From positions 9,176,001 through 9,240,000 of the forward strand of contig JAVHKY010000052.1 of NCBI GenBank assembly GCA_035079385.1: a stretch of 64,000 bases of DNA, read 5' to 3'. A program made the position numbers and the translations under genes. Positions 20,560-32,239 of the stretch are shown here, piece after piece. Position 1 is the first letter of the stretch. Every line of letters starts with the position of its first letter. The notes below the pieces were generated by a model, which had not been told where the DNA came from, did not search any database, and saw only the letters and a program-made list of their open reading frames with translations. This DNA is from Aspidiotus rigidus. Its lineage: Eukaryota > Arthropoda > Insecta > Hemiptera > Diaspididae.

Positions 20560-23215
20560 ACAGCTTTATTGTTCAGGTGATTCAAAAGCTTGTACAAAAG
20601 CTTATACATAGAAGTACAAGTACGACAGGTATGCCATTGCCTAAACTGCCCATAGTTGAGCATAAGCCTCCGTCACCACTTTCCGCAGCTTCTTCTATTT
20701 CGGGCAACAACCATCCATTGAGGGCCCACCCTTCTTACAATTTTATCGGACCATCTAGTCGCTGGTCTACCCCTACTCCTCTTATTTCCATATGGTACCC
20801 AAAATGTAGCTAGTACGTTACACCTGTTCCTATCAGCTCTTGCCATATGACTTGCGTATTTTACCTTTAGTTTTTTGCAGGTATATCCTGCATCCCGTGT
20901 GAGTGTTCTTTCATTATTTCCGTTTTCTTGATTCTATCATTCATTTCAATTTGCAGGATTTTCCTTAACATGGCATAATAGGGAGATTTTATCTTTTGAA
21001 TTTGGGTTTTAATCGCCGTCCAAGTCTGCGCACCGTATGTCCACACCGGTAGAACGTTACTTTCTAGTAGGTACTTTGATTTTCAGTCTGGTATTCAAGC
21101 TACCCTTCATGATTCGTTTAAGTCTCCAAAAGGCTCTCCACGCGTTTGCTATTCTCGATTTTATCTCCAAGTTCATTCGATCTTGTTATACTTCAGACAA
21201 AAACGATTGCTATACTCGATTTTTTACTTCTTTCTCACCTCAGAAGAGGTCTTCCTTTCTCTCCCCGCACTCGGATAAAGAAGTCAGAGAATCGAAATTT
21301 CCATGAAATATATGAACTATATTAACAAGTCATAGGCATATCCTATACTGATGGAATCTCATTTGCCGAAAACGTTCCCAATATTTTGAATGGCAATATT
21401 GCTTTCCTAAACTTCGAAACAAGGCCTAGTGAAACACTTGACAGCAGTTTCAATACAATTCCGGACAATCTAACTAGTTTGTACAACCTTATTAGAAACC
21501 TGACTAATGAGGTAAGGTTTGTATGTAAGGTTATACTTTTGACAAAAATGATTACTATACTCGACATTTTACTTTTTTCGCACCACAGTGGATCTGCCTC
21601 AATCTGTCCCAACTCCATGATACCATCGCCAGACAATGGAAGTGAAAAATCAGTCAAAATTAGCATGAAATACGTGAGGTATATTGACAAGTGTTAGCCA
21701 TGTTTTTGACTGAAATCTGATCTGCCAAAAAATCTTTCATACTATTATTATTCCAAAAGTTTTCTGGTAACGTATAGGCAAGACCTAGTGACTCATCTGA
21801 CAGCAGTTTTGATAAAATTCTACACAATCTAACTGGTTTGTACAACCTTAGTACAAACCTGACTAATGAGGTAAAGTTTGTACGTAAGGTTGTACTTTTG
21901 ACGAAAATGAATACTATATTCTAATTTTTACTCCTTTCGCACCTCAGTGGATCTGCCTCAATCTGTCCCAACTCCATGATACCATCGCCAGACAATGGAA
22001 GTGAAAAATCAGTCAAAATTAGTATGAAATACGTGAGATATATTGACAAGTGTTAGCCATATCTTTGACTGAAATCTGATCTGCCAAAAAATCTTTCATA
22101 CTATTGTTATTCCAAAAGTTTTTTGGTAACATGTAGGAAAGACCTAGTGAGTCATCTGACAGCAGTTTTGATACAATTCTGCACAATCCCACTGGTTTGT
22201 ACGTAAGGTTGTACTTTTGACAAAAATGATTACTATACTCGACATTTTACTTTTTTCGCACCTCACAGGGTCTGCCTCAATCTGTCCCAACTCCATGATA
22301 GCATTGCCTGAGAATGGAAGTGAAAAATCAGTCAAAATTAGCATGAAATATGTGAAATATATTGACAAGTCTTAGCCATGTCTTTGACTGAAATCCGATC
22401 TGCCATGAAATCTTTCATACTATTGTTATTCCAAATGTTTTTTGGTAATGGGTTTGAAAAGGCCTTCTGAGTCATCTGACAGCAGTTTTGATACAATTTT
22501 GCACAATCCAACTGGTTTGTACAACCTTAGTACAAACCTTACTGATGAGGTAACGTTCGTAAATAAGGTTGTTGTACTTCAGGGGAAAATAATTTTTTTA
22601 CTTGGTTCTATATTTTTCTTTTACCTTGGTAGACCTCTCTTCTCCTGTGTCAGTACTTGCATACAGGCGCCGGAAAATTGTAATCAAAAGTCAGTCAAAG
22701 TTCTCTTGAAATACATGAATTATATTTTTTGCGGAACGTCCAGGCCATACATAGTGAAACACCCCTACAACAATATAGCTCAATTGTACACAACCAGTTT
22801 ACAATCCTTACTACAGTAATGAGGTTTCTTTAGGGTTGTACTTCAAACAGAAATGATCGCTACGTTTGACTTTTTACTTTTTTCTCACCTTAGTAGACCT
22901 TCCTACTCTACATTTCTCTGCACCCGGATACAGACACCAGGGAATTTCAATTAAAAATCGGTCTAAATTGTCATGAAATACATGAATTATGTTAAAGAAT
23001 GTCAGCCATGTCCTCCACTGGAATATGATTTGCCAAAAAATCTTTCAGATATTTTCAATTGCAAGTCCAAGTTCATGCCAAACCAGGCCAGACCTAATGA
23101 AACACTTCACTGCAGTTGGGATACAATTCCTGGCAACCTAACTGGATTGTACAACCTAAGTAGGAACCAGAGTACAGAAATAATGGCATGTACATAAGGT
23201 TGTACTCTCAAGGAA
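19620..23215 (-). repeat. Satellite reverse array
   Basis: The same roughly 355-bp unit in the opposite orientation. Clear copies at about 21.19-21.55, 21.55-21.90, 21.90-22.20 (truncated) and 22.20-22.57 kb carry CAATCTGTCCCAACTCCATG, AGTTTTGATACAATT and GTACAACCTTAGTACAAACC. More divergent copies lie at 19.69-20.48, 22.57-22.83 and 22.83-23.21 kb. As in the forward array, the outermost units are the most divergent. It is interrupted by a LINE fragment at 20482-21189. Confidence 0.83.
20482..21189 (-). mobile_element. 5'-truncated LINE fragment with (TTA)n tail
   Basis: Inserted in a satellite unit with GTTAT at both edges (20482-20486 and 21185-21189). The tail is a long (ATT)n run at 20482-20559. 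Read on the minus strand, the insert encodes only the C-terminal end of an RTE/Jockey-type ORF2: HMARADRNRCN followed by RSRGRPATRWSDKIVRR and a PQWMVVARNR segment. This is the same domain that ends the full LINE at 13.6 kb, but too divergent to be the same copy family. The frame carries breaks. Confidence 0.8.
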
Positions 23216-24540
23216 AATGATAGGCTGGGCGTGAGCGGCGTAAAATTCATTGTCCAGAAGAAACCTAATTTTTACAAAATATAGTCAAACTGCCATATGT
23301 TAGAAACTCTCAAATTATTTTATGAATGATCAAAAAGTTAATATTATAATCCCACAACATTCATAGACAAGCTACGAAATGCAAAGAAAAAGGAGGTAAT
23401 GCTATTCGTGAACGCAAGTCTACGAATGAACATAATATTCCCTGCATTTTTCATGTGAGACAACAGGTAACAAAATGGAATTAGAGTAATACCAGACGAT
23501 TTCTGGAAATACAGGATATATAGTCATCTTTGATATTCGTGGTACCTATTATATCCTGATATTTTGATGCGAGAAAAAATGAAAAGTACCGAGCCAAATA
23601 AATGTTCCTACTTCATCTTCTGGTATTCCTTTTTTTTTCCCGACTTATATTCCTCTTCAGTGCTTTAAGGTAAGATCATAGGTATGTGACGGATCAACTC
23701 CAGTTGTGTTAAATACAAAAAACAGCAAAGTGAGCTCATAATTTTCGATTATTTTTGTTTTGCTATAATATTTTCTGGATACTAATTAGTTTAAAGAAAA
23801 GATAGGCCTAATCCCTCAGTACGCTCGCTAGTATAGTCCTTCATACTCGTACTTTATTTCAGTGCATCCGTATCGATAAATACGTCATCACCGTATGAAA
23901 CTTGTAAGAGAAAGCGATGTCGCTTCGCCATTCTTTACATAACACGTCAATTAGCCTAGGTTCATTTTACATTCAATATTTTACAAGATGCTCCGTCTTG
24001 TTACAGTTTATTGTGGCTTCATGTTACGAGTCTTGAACGGTTTATCTCGGTTTCTTCCTCTACTCGTACGAATACACAAAACAACCAACTCTATCAATCG
24101 CCTATAAGTAGCCGCCAATCATGACTGGAATAAAAAGTCGTGATAATTACAACGAATTAAGTATTGAGAGAGCAATATCTAAAACGATTTTCGTCTTCCT
24201 ACATATATTCCTCAATTTCTTCGGTCACTCTAATTAATACGGCAAAATTAGTAAAGAAAGCACGATAATTGATGTGATATTATTTTCCGCGAGTCAGGTT
24301 GAATAATTACTCCATCTTAAAAACATATTCCGTGATATCACGAAATAATAATGCCCGTCGGTCACGTTTTAAACGGGTTCAAAACAGCTCCATCCGGGAA
24401 CACTATTTGTCGAACGGTTTTCCTGTCGAACGGTTTGCCCAGCGCCGTATACTTGACGCTCGAGAATTCTTGAGCCGAAGAGAACCCTTCTTTTTTCTTA
24501 TCCATCACTTTTGGCCTGTTAAAGAATGGCGTGATCTAGT
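23216..24540. other. Intron sequence, no gene recognised
   Basis: AT-rich. 24400-24450 has the duplicated phrase GTCGAACGGTTT, also found inverted at about 10165-10180. Nothing else supportable. Confidence 0.4.
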
Positions 24541-24544
24541 TTAA

Positions 24545-25560
24545 TATCTTGGGGGAGGAAGGGGGACTATGGAGTGGAGCTTGGCTTATTTTTTTGACAT
24601 GGAAAGTATGAGTGTGAATGTTAGTGTGAAGTGATCTCTCTCTGATCACTTGTTTGTCTCGGCCCCGGAGTGAACTCTAGGTAGGATTCTTTCTCCACTT
24701 CCCTGAGCTAAGTAGTCTCTAACCCCATGTCTTAGACTTGAGCTTGTCAGGGACCCACTCCTAGCCCGTAGTTAGTGTTCCATCTGACGCTTAGCGATCT
24801 TTTGATCTTCTGGCTGTGGAGAACAGGTGAGGTAGTTGGGATACTCCCCTATCTATTTCAAAATTGTTTCTTCACACCCTCCTCATGGCATCGGCAGAGT
24901 AACGCGACCACGGGCTAATTATGATTATGTTATTGGATCTACATGATGACGGTTTGCACGCTGGGGTATCTGATATCCTGCGCTGTCTCATACCCTTGTA
25001 TCGTCACACTGGGCCTGTTGTAATCGCACGCAATAGCTTCGATCCATGTCTGCAAGTCGATCCATTTCTTAGCGGGCGCATCTTTGACTTTTTTTTTATT
25101 AACACTGATTCCATAACATTTCCATGAAGCCTTGTTCTTTTTGAAATTGTCCGGTCCTCTGGATTCCTGTACTCAGCCTGCAACCCGGGTCTTGGATTCG
25201 TCAGTATATGATCTGGCCCAGGTGGAGTAACATGCCGACTTGTGGGAATACGTCTCTACAAGCTTTGATGATAGATACTTCAAAGTCCGTCATGATCTTA
25301 GTCGGCGCACATGGGGCTACACGGAACTTCACGACAGCATCTCACGACAGCATCTCTCACTACTTCCAGTACCTGCGTGTTTTAGGCCTCCGCCTTGCCA
25401 CTGAGAAGTGCGTATAGACCAGTGGCATTGCTACCTGTTCGTCAGGTTCACTAGTAGGCCTGTAATCGTAAAGATTTGAAGGAATATGTGTGGCGCCGCC
25501 TTGAAGGTTCCATCCAGGAACCAGATCACTCCTTGACCCTGGACCGTGGCTCGCGTGGAC
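24545..25560 (-). pseudogene. Decayed Mutator-like transposase, catalytic core
   Basis: On the minus strand, 25530-25470 reads GVIWFLDGTFKAAPHIF (first catalytic Asp of MULE transposases, consensus FxDGTF...P). About 25310-25265 reads KIMTDFEVSIIKAC (second Asp, consensus xTDFExAxxxA), followed near 25220 by LHLGQIIY (consensus FHLxQxxxR). Downstream matches continue with several frame changes and stops to about 24550. The higher GC content of this stretch also contrasts with flanking intron. Non-functional. It could belong with one of the MULE-type inverted repeats in the window, but no termini were found for it. Confidence 0.65.
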
Positions 25561-25613
25561 TAGAGTAACTGATTTTAGAGTAAATACATTTTATCACAGT
25601 TGACAATTCGAAA

Positions 25614-25752
25614 TAGTATATTACGCTACAAGGGATGGAGGAGAGCGATTTCTATACGAGCGCTTTGGCGACCCGAGCTGCGGCGAGGGCCGCCATGCAG
25701 CGCGAGTATATCGCTTTCCTCCGTTCACGTGTGGCGTACGCTATTTTTCGGT
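25614..25752. repeat. Foldback hairpin starting AGTATATTACG
   Basis: Imperfect palindrome with arms around GGAGGAGAGCGATTTCTATA and GCGAGTATATCGCTTTCCTCC and a GC-rich centre. The opening AGTATATTACG is shared with 5172 and 54522, suggesting a common terminal family. Confidence 0.55.
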
Positions 25753-26450
25753 TCACATGAATAAAAACGCCAACGCGAGATGATCTATAATTAAAATTTT
25801 CGCTTTTTTATTAGAGCATCATAACATTGTCGATGGAAACACACATAGAATCACGAAATTGTAATTTTCTTACAGTTGATGAACACAAGGAAAAATTCGA
25901 GTGCTGTATTTAAAATTAAGATCATTTTCGTCCGCGACCGCCAAAATGTTCGGCGCACACAGAATACGCGCATGCGCGCAACCTAAAGTAAACAAGCACC
26001 CGTTCGGCTGGAATAGGTTCAAGCTCTAATCTATAATAAAAATATTATTTTCGAAACGTTGATAATACCACATCGCAAATAAATCGCAAATCGATCTCCA
26101 AACATTACTCCATCAAAACAAGGTTAACGAGCTCGAACCCAAAAAGCAAAAAATGACTACCAAATCCTTTACGTTCCAATACAAAAACTACTTTTCTCGT
26201 TGTAATATCAAAACACAATAATAACCATTACCTACCGCTCAGTCGCTCACACATCACGCACTCTTCTTGATCACCACGTCATGAAACGTACTTAAAAACG
26301 TGAGTTCTTACAAAACTCACACTGACTACAAAAAAAAAGCGATTGCAACGGGTTCCGAGCTCGTACCGAGCTTGAACCCAAAAAACGCGTCTTTGCGTCG
26401 TACAACAAAGCACCAAAGGAACCCTTTTTTATTCATGTGAACCGAAAAAA
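25744..26450. mobile_element. About 0.7-kb element with 23-bp terminal inverted repeats
   Basis: TTTTCGGTTCACATGAATAA (25744) is complementary to TTATTCATGTGAACCGAAAA (ending about 26448). The interior is noncoding and includes the module shared with 8148-8290 (GTCCGCGACCGCCAAAATG). No unambiguous target duplication was identified. Confidence 0.55.
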
Positions 26451-26469
26451 TTGTTGTAGACAAAGTGCG

Positions 26470-26625
26470 TTCAATAAAGTGTTGTTAGACATTTTTGTAT
26501 TCGGAAATTAATTTTTAGGAAAAATGGATTTTAGGGAAATTGTCGTTAGACATTTTTGCATTATAAAAACAGTTTTTAGAGAAAATGTATTAGAAAAAAC
26601 GTCGTGAAATCGTAACAGCTTCTCC
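26470..26625. repeat. TTAGAGAAAAT-type repeat block, inverted relative to 8291-8480
   Basis: Copies of TTTTTAG-GAAAATG... and GTCGTTAGACATTTTTG. The end TTTTTAGAGAAAATGTATTA is the reverse complement of the start of the block at 8.3 kb. Confidence 0.6.
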
Positions 26626-26763
26626 CCCTCCGCAATCAACCGCGTCGCCTCTGTTGAGTCCTCTACATCTTATTTTGCGCCGTTTTGTCTATCTTCATCC
26701 GTTTATGCAAATGCATTGTTTCTGAGATAAAGCGAAAATTTTGAACTTTGCTCTATGTTTCTT

Positions 26764-27118
26764 TCAGAAAAATATGAAGAGGTTTCTCCTAGCACAACAC
26801 GATCTAGGCATTAGGCGTAACTCACTAGTCAAACGACTTCCTTTCCCTATATGACTGTACTTTCTATCATCAATTTTTATAGGACGCTTGGAACTATTGT
26901 CAAAATTAGAGGCTTTAATCACAAACAAACAATCATCCACGTATTTCGTCATAAATGCTATGTCCGAACCAAAATCACGATTAATGAGGTCGAAAACCCG
27001 GTCTAGAACGATCTCTGCGATTTTTGTTTGTGTACCAACAGAAACTGTAGTAATTTTTTGTTCATCCAGGAAATCGTTCGGCTCAAACGGTTGTATCGAA
27101 ATTGAAGCTTGCTTTTAA
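26764..27118 (-). pseudogene. Penelope-like element RT fragment
   Basis: Minus-strand frame with FMTKYVDDCLFVI, the YVDD motif C context of Penelope-like reverse transcriptases (K/RYVDDxxxxI), preceded by LINRDFGSDIAF. Only the RT core remains and upstream RT blocks are degraded. Assignment rests mainly on this motif context and the presence of other Penelope-like fragments at 36.2 and 60.7 kb. Confidence 0.5.
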
Positions 27119-27929
27119 GAACATAAGTAAAAAGGGGAAATTATTAGATAATTGATATAAATTTATTGACACAGAAGGGCTGAAAAATCTTAAGAAAAGA
27201 AGGGAGAAAAAAAAGAAGAAGACAATAAGAATTAAATGAAAGACAGGAGAAAGAGAGAGATGCGGAAAGAAGACATGAAAATTATCTGTCCTTTTCTTCT
27301 TCCTCTTTCTGGAGTATAATCCGATCTATTAACTATCCAAAATCCAAAGATGCATCGACTGTCATGGTATGACAGATCCACAGGAACGGGCGAAGGGAAG
27401 ATAGTCAATCCCTTGACTGAAGACTTTAAAAAAAAACACACGACTTTTCTTCTCACAATGCAAAACTCATCGAGAGAGTTACTCCCTCTCTTTAGATTAA
27501 ATACCAATGACTTGTCAATCAAGCCAAATATTTGTAGAATGAACAATAAAACTCAGTTTATAAATTCTATCACTATGACGCCACATCAATTGATAACCAG
27601 AGTAAAAATACCTATAATCCAATGAGGAAACCTGAATTTTGTTTTAATTTAGGCTAAGAGTCACCTATAAACTTACGAAACGTCTCCAGAAAATTCACTC
27701 TCCCTCCCCCTGCCCACATTGTTACGGGGCTATAACAGTTGTTTCTGCGATCTTTGCAAATTGATAATTCGATTACTTCTAATATATGATTAAGCGTAAC
27801 CTACTGAATCGCATTAAGTCAATTGGAAACGCGCTAAAGAATTACTATCAATTAATCGTCGAAAAATTGTTGGTACCCATCTTAAGATATGAGACTATAA
27901 CTTATCTAAGTCTCGAAAAACGAGGGCTT
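27119..27929. other. Intron sequence with purine-rich tract
   Basis: 27190-27265 is almost pure purine on the + strand (runs of GAAGAAG and GAGAAAGAGAGAG). No gene recognised. Confidence 0.4.
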
Positions 27930-29056
27930 CCTTAACGAAGTTAACGAGGAACGCAGGAAACCTGTTTTGAGAGCCATATGGGATTTGATATTGAGAATTC
28001 AAGCTAGCCTAGACCTAGATAAAGCTAGAATAAAGAAGGCCTAGACCTACTACAAGCCTAGTACAGTGAAACCTGTCTATAGTGGACTTGTGTAAAGTGG
28101 AAAACCTGTCACTGTGGAAGGAAACATCTTGGTCCTTGGGAAAACCTGTCTATTTCAATGTACAATCTGGAAAACCTGTCTGATGTGGAAGTGGAACAAA
28201 GAGTTTCACAAAAATTTGTCTATAGTGGAATTTTTCCGAGGTATGTGCTGTATGTTCATACATGCTAAACCGCTCTCAACAATACATTGTGTGCACATGT
28301 ATGGTTGTATGGTTCTTATCTGTATTCTTCACTTCAAATACATCTTCATTCATGTTCTTCACTGATACAATTCACATTTCCTTCAGTCTACTATGTCTTG
28401 TCCTGACTTATGATGCAGTTCCGCCAACTTTTTGAAAAAGATGTTCTTAAACATGAATCTACACATACAAATGAAAGTACTTTGGATAAATTTTTCACTC
28501 GTTAAACCACAATTGTTGACTTTTTTATCTAAAAAATGTACTGAAGTACATTATAACTGTATGCACGTACATGTAAATACATACAATAGACATTTTCTAG
28601 ATTTTTTTTTTTTCTGCTCTTGTCTAATGTGGAAAACTTGTCATTGAGGAAATTTTTCCGGTGGCCGCTCAGGTTCCACTTTACACAGGTTTCACTGTAT
28701 AATATAGTTTGAGAGTCTAAATTTTTCTCGAATCGCGAGCTATATATGATAGGAGGGAGACTTAGAAAACTTTCGACTCTCAAGCCATATATATGATAGA
28801 AGAGGGACTTGGAAAAATTCCTATCATATATGGCTTAAGAGTCGACATTTTTCCTAGTCTTCCTCCCATCATATTCAAGAATTGGAATTTTTCTAAGCCC
28901 TTCTCCTATCATAAATGGCTCGATAGTCAACATTTTTCCAAGTTTTTTGTTGGACGGCGCACAACAAATTCCTCAAAAAGCCCCCATGGAACTGTGTCCT
29001 TGTTAAAAATCCATCCAGTAGTTTTTGGAGATCCGCGGACAACAAAATTTCTTTAA
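27930..29056. repeat. Dispersed repeat family D (CTATCATATATGGCTCGAGAG type), copy 1
   Basis: Starts with GAAGTTAACGAGGAACGCAG and contains several copies of a 45-50 bp unit (CTATCATATATGGCT-GAGAGTC-A-ATTTTTC-AAGTC). It ends near GTTGGACGGCGCAC and CTCAAAAAGCCCCC. Related copies are at 33100-33260 (inverted), 53660-53950 and 56570-56860. Copy 1 is interrupted by the pogo-like MITE at 28064-28697. Confidence 0.75.
28062..28699. mobile_element. Pogo/Tigger-like MITE, TA target duplication
   Basis: 634-bp noncoding element with perfect 13-bp inverted ends CAGTGAAACCTGT (28064-28076 and 28685-28697). Both sides are flanked by TA (28062-28063 and 28698-28699). The end sequence and TA duplication fit the pogo/Tigger branch of Tc1-mariner. 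The interior repeats AAAACCTGTCTAT-GTGG. The uninterrupted site is present in the related repeat at 56660-56676 (GCCTAGTATAATATGG), which confirms both edges. Confidence 0.88.
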
Positions 29057-30160
29057 GCGTAAATGTAGGCCTTTATTAAAAAAAACTGATTTTTTTCATG
29101 CTGAAAGTAATATAGGGCCTCCAAAGCATCCAGAAAGTTGACTGCTTCTTCACCCTGTCAATCTTGCTACAGATGTAATTTACCGCACTTTTCGAGCTAG
29201 AAAAGTAGGTAAATATAGAGCTCTACATTCATTTTTTCCTTTACGTTATTCTTAGCCTAGTATTAGTCTAGTATACTGCATATTAGGCTGAGTGATTCAA
29301 TTCTTTATCACTTCCGATTCCTGGCATCTCTTAAAGCTATCTCCAGCTGCTATTCCTCTCGTGCACTCATAAATTGTATTCACGCTATCATATCACCATT
29401 TTCTACGCAAACTCCATCGTCTTCATCTGGCAATCCAGCTACAAGGAGATCCCAAAATAAAACTAAAAAAATCGATGTCGAAGCCAAAGAAGCAACCAAT
29501 CACCCACCAGTCAACCTCTCATTCCTTCCCTCACGCGTCAACGTTTCCAAATGTATTAACAAAATACCTCACTTTTCTAGCTAGAAAAGTCGGTAAAAAT
29601 ATATAGCAGCCGAGCCTGGTTCACTCGTTAGTCTAACCTCAAATCTTACTCAAAAAAGCCAGTCCAAATTGAAAATAATCTTTCCATCTTCTGAGACACC
29701 TTAAATCAACTATGAAGCACTATCAATAATGTACACATACATGAAAAAATGACGTATAAATCAATAATTAATTAAGAATGAAGTCACCAAGGTAGTCTCG
29801 CATCAGCACATGAAGATTATTAATCATTCAAACTCAAGGTTTTCACTATCGTGTATCACTAATAATGATGAAAATAAAATGAACAACCCGCCATTGCCAC
29901 TATCCGTTCAAAAACAAATTTAACAAAACAAATAAAATTTGACAAAACAAAATACGAGACTCTAGGGGCTGTGGGAAGCGAGATACAAGGGTACTAAATT
30001 TGAATGAAATATCATCGAAAATAAAATTCAATGAACCCTTGGTCAAGAATGAACCTGTTGAATGATAAAAGGTTCTTCATCACAATACACGTACTGATAA
30101 CAAAAAGGTAAAAGGATAAGAAAATCCGTTTCTTGTAACCTGGCGGCGCAGCTATTCTGG
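29057..30160. other. Intron sequence, no gene recognised
   Basis: A short related pair, TTTTCGAGCTAGAAAAGT at about 29190 and TTTTCTAGCTAGAAAAGT at about 29571, is noted. Otherwise featureless. Confidence 0.4.
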
Positions 30161-30830
30161 CGGCGCAGCCATTTGTATACAGCTACTCGTAATAGTGAGA
30201 AATTTTTCCAAAAAATTGAAATTTTCTCGAGAACTACTCATCCGATTCTCAAAAAAATTGCAGGTGCACATCTTCAAATATAATACTACAATATGGCCAA
30301 GTTACAAAAAAATCTATCGGGTAGTTTTGGAGGAGTTCCGCGAACAAAAAAGTCTTATATATACATATAAATATATAAATGAATATCTAATATATAAAGT
30401 AGAATGTTTGTCTGTCTGTCTGTATGTATGTATGTTTGTCTATAACTTTCAAACGCCGTCACCTATCAACTTGGGATTTTTTTTGAAAAATTTTATTTTA
30501 TTTGGGTCAGGTTTTTGAATAAATTTCGACGTTCTTATTTCCTCGAGGTGGAGTAGGGGGCGAAAAAATTAAGAAAAAACGGGCATTATCGAGTACTGAA
30601 ACTGCTTCTTGGTAGGAGCGGCGCAGTCTTGAAAATTGAATTATCTTGATAACTCGAGTATAACTCATTTTTATGAAAAATTGAGGAAAAAAAAATTGTA
30701 GCCCCTGTAATTTCCTTTCAAATGAGCTCAATCCCAGATTTTTAGGAGGAATTTTGGGAACTATTGGTATTTTGACTGACGCGTATTCAATATCATTGTG
30801 TTCTTCCAGAGAGAGCATTTAAACCGCTTG
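30160..30830. repeat. Possible Helitron-type terminal repeat region
   Basis: TATATAAATGAATATCTAAT followed by GTCTGTCTGTCTGTATGTAT and CGCCGTCACCTATCAACTTG is a composition often seen at the end of insect Helitron/Helentron-type repeats. No Rep/helicase coding and no CTRR terminus were confirmed. A short (GTCT)n microsatellite is the only firm feature. Confidence 0.3.
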
Positions 30831-31335
30831 CTGTGGATGAATCTATAGAAACTATTCAAGTTTTACGTATCCAATTTTCGATTTTAAAAGGAGACGTTTA
30901 TGTAAAATAATTTCTTGAAAATTCACTTTTCTTTTGTGATACGAGTAACTATAGTATGTACATCAGGTAAATATCGTCGTCAGAGTTCGAAACTACCTAA
31001 GAAAAGGTACTAGGTTCGAGAAAGAATTGTGAAAATTACATCCGGTTTCTCATATAGGAACCGACTGGGTGCGTCTCATGTCTCCATACAGACCGATGCG
31101 TTGTAATGCTTCAGGGGTACGGCAGGCTTTTTATCTACTGTCCATCCATTTCCTTAATCATTGCGACTGGTAAAATATTGATGAATTAGTCCGTTTTTTG
31201 CTGCAAGTAAGCTTTTACCGTTAAAATCGAAATATTTACAAAACACTGATATCTCCTCAACACACAGGCGCGCTGCGAACCGTTAGTATATATAATATAA
31301 GGAAACAGGAAATTGTTTTTTATGCTAGTTGCGAT

Positions 31336-31728
31336 CTAGGACCTCAAAAATATTCTTACCCTTGGCTGTTGCCTCAAATTAAAAAATGTTTCCATTTTTT
31401 CTCGCGACAATGTTCCTCTGATCCGCAGCCCAAAAATATGTCCGCAGTAAAACTTACAGAATCGGAAGGCAAATAAGTAAGCTTCAACACTCGTCTCTCT
31501 TTCGTCGGTTTCGGGTATCAGTAAATACAAGACAGAGGTTATTGCCTCCTTTACACTATTTCCACTCATCACCGCTATGTTATAGTCTGAGGGTGTGAAG
31601 TGAGCACTACATATTTTAGTACTCAAAGTGATTAGTTTAAAATTTTTCCTCTTGACAGCATGTAGCCACTTCCTATGTAAACTTGAATTATTCTTCAAAA
31701 ACCTTGAAATAATGAATGAATTGTGCAA
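31336..31728 (-). pseudogene. THAP-domain fragment
   Basis: Minus-strand frame of 130 codons. The first 50 residues match the second half of a THAP zinc finger: RKWLHAVKRKNF, then ICSAHFTPSDYN with the C-x2-H pair of the C2CH finger. The first Cys pair should lie upstream. A Cys-containing segment exists just past 31730 but in another frame and next to a stop. After the THAP part no further domain is recognised. THAP domains occur in P-element-like transposases and host regulators. In this setting a transposon remnant is more likely. Confidence 0.6.
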
Positions 31729-32239
31729 TATATTTTACAAAAATTTTTGCCAACACCGTACCAATTCCGTTTCAGCACCTCAGAAAATGTACAAAGGAAT
31801 CAAGACTTACTGAGGAAATGGAGAAGATTCGAATTTTTGACGAAGACTTAAAAAAACCTCCTAGAACTTCAAACAACTATACAAATAATAAAATATAGGA
31901 AGAAAGATCTTTGAAAATATTGTGATAACGCTGTCAAACACAAAGAATAATAATACTCGTAATGATATTGTATAAGGTATAATCTACCTTCATTCATGTT
32001 ATTTTGAAAATTCATTTCTTCTTACATGATACAGTAATTATCATGAAATTAAAGGATTTAAAAATCGAAATCTGAGCACTTTCTTGCCTGTGAATGCAGC
32101 ATCTTCGCTATTACACTATGTGTTGGACAGAGATATTCGCATTTTGTTCACGCAAAAAAATTGCTTCGCTTCTACAATGTTGCTATCAGCAGCATTGTTG
32201 TCTTGAATTGTACTTACTATCATTCTTTTGCTTTTGTAG

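Noticed and set aside
22442..22819. 125-codon open frame in the satellite
   Set aside because: It runs through satellite units, and the same frames are closed in neighbouring units.
11695..23215. Inverted arrays as long terminal inverted repeats of one huge transposon
   Set aside because: Repeats are tandem and of unequal length on the two sides, and the 0.5-kb spacer between them has no coding sequence.
30195..30518. Helitron protein coding region
   Set aside because: Only a GTCT-rich, end-like sequence is present. No Rep or helicase motif was found nearby.
31628..31898. Small + strand open frames opposite the THAP fragment
   Set aside because: They are antisense to a recognisable THAP segment and have no similarity of their own.
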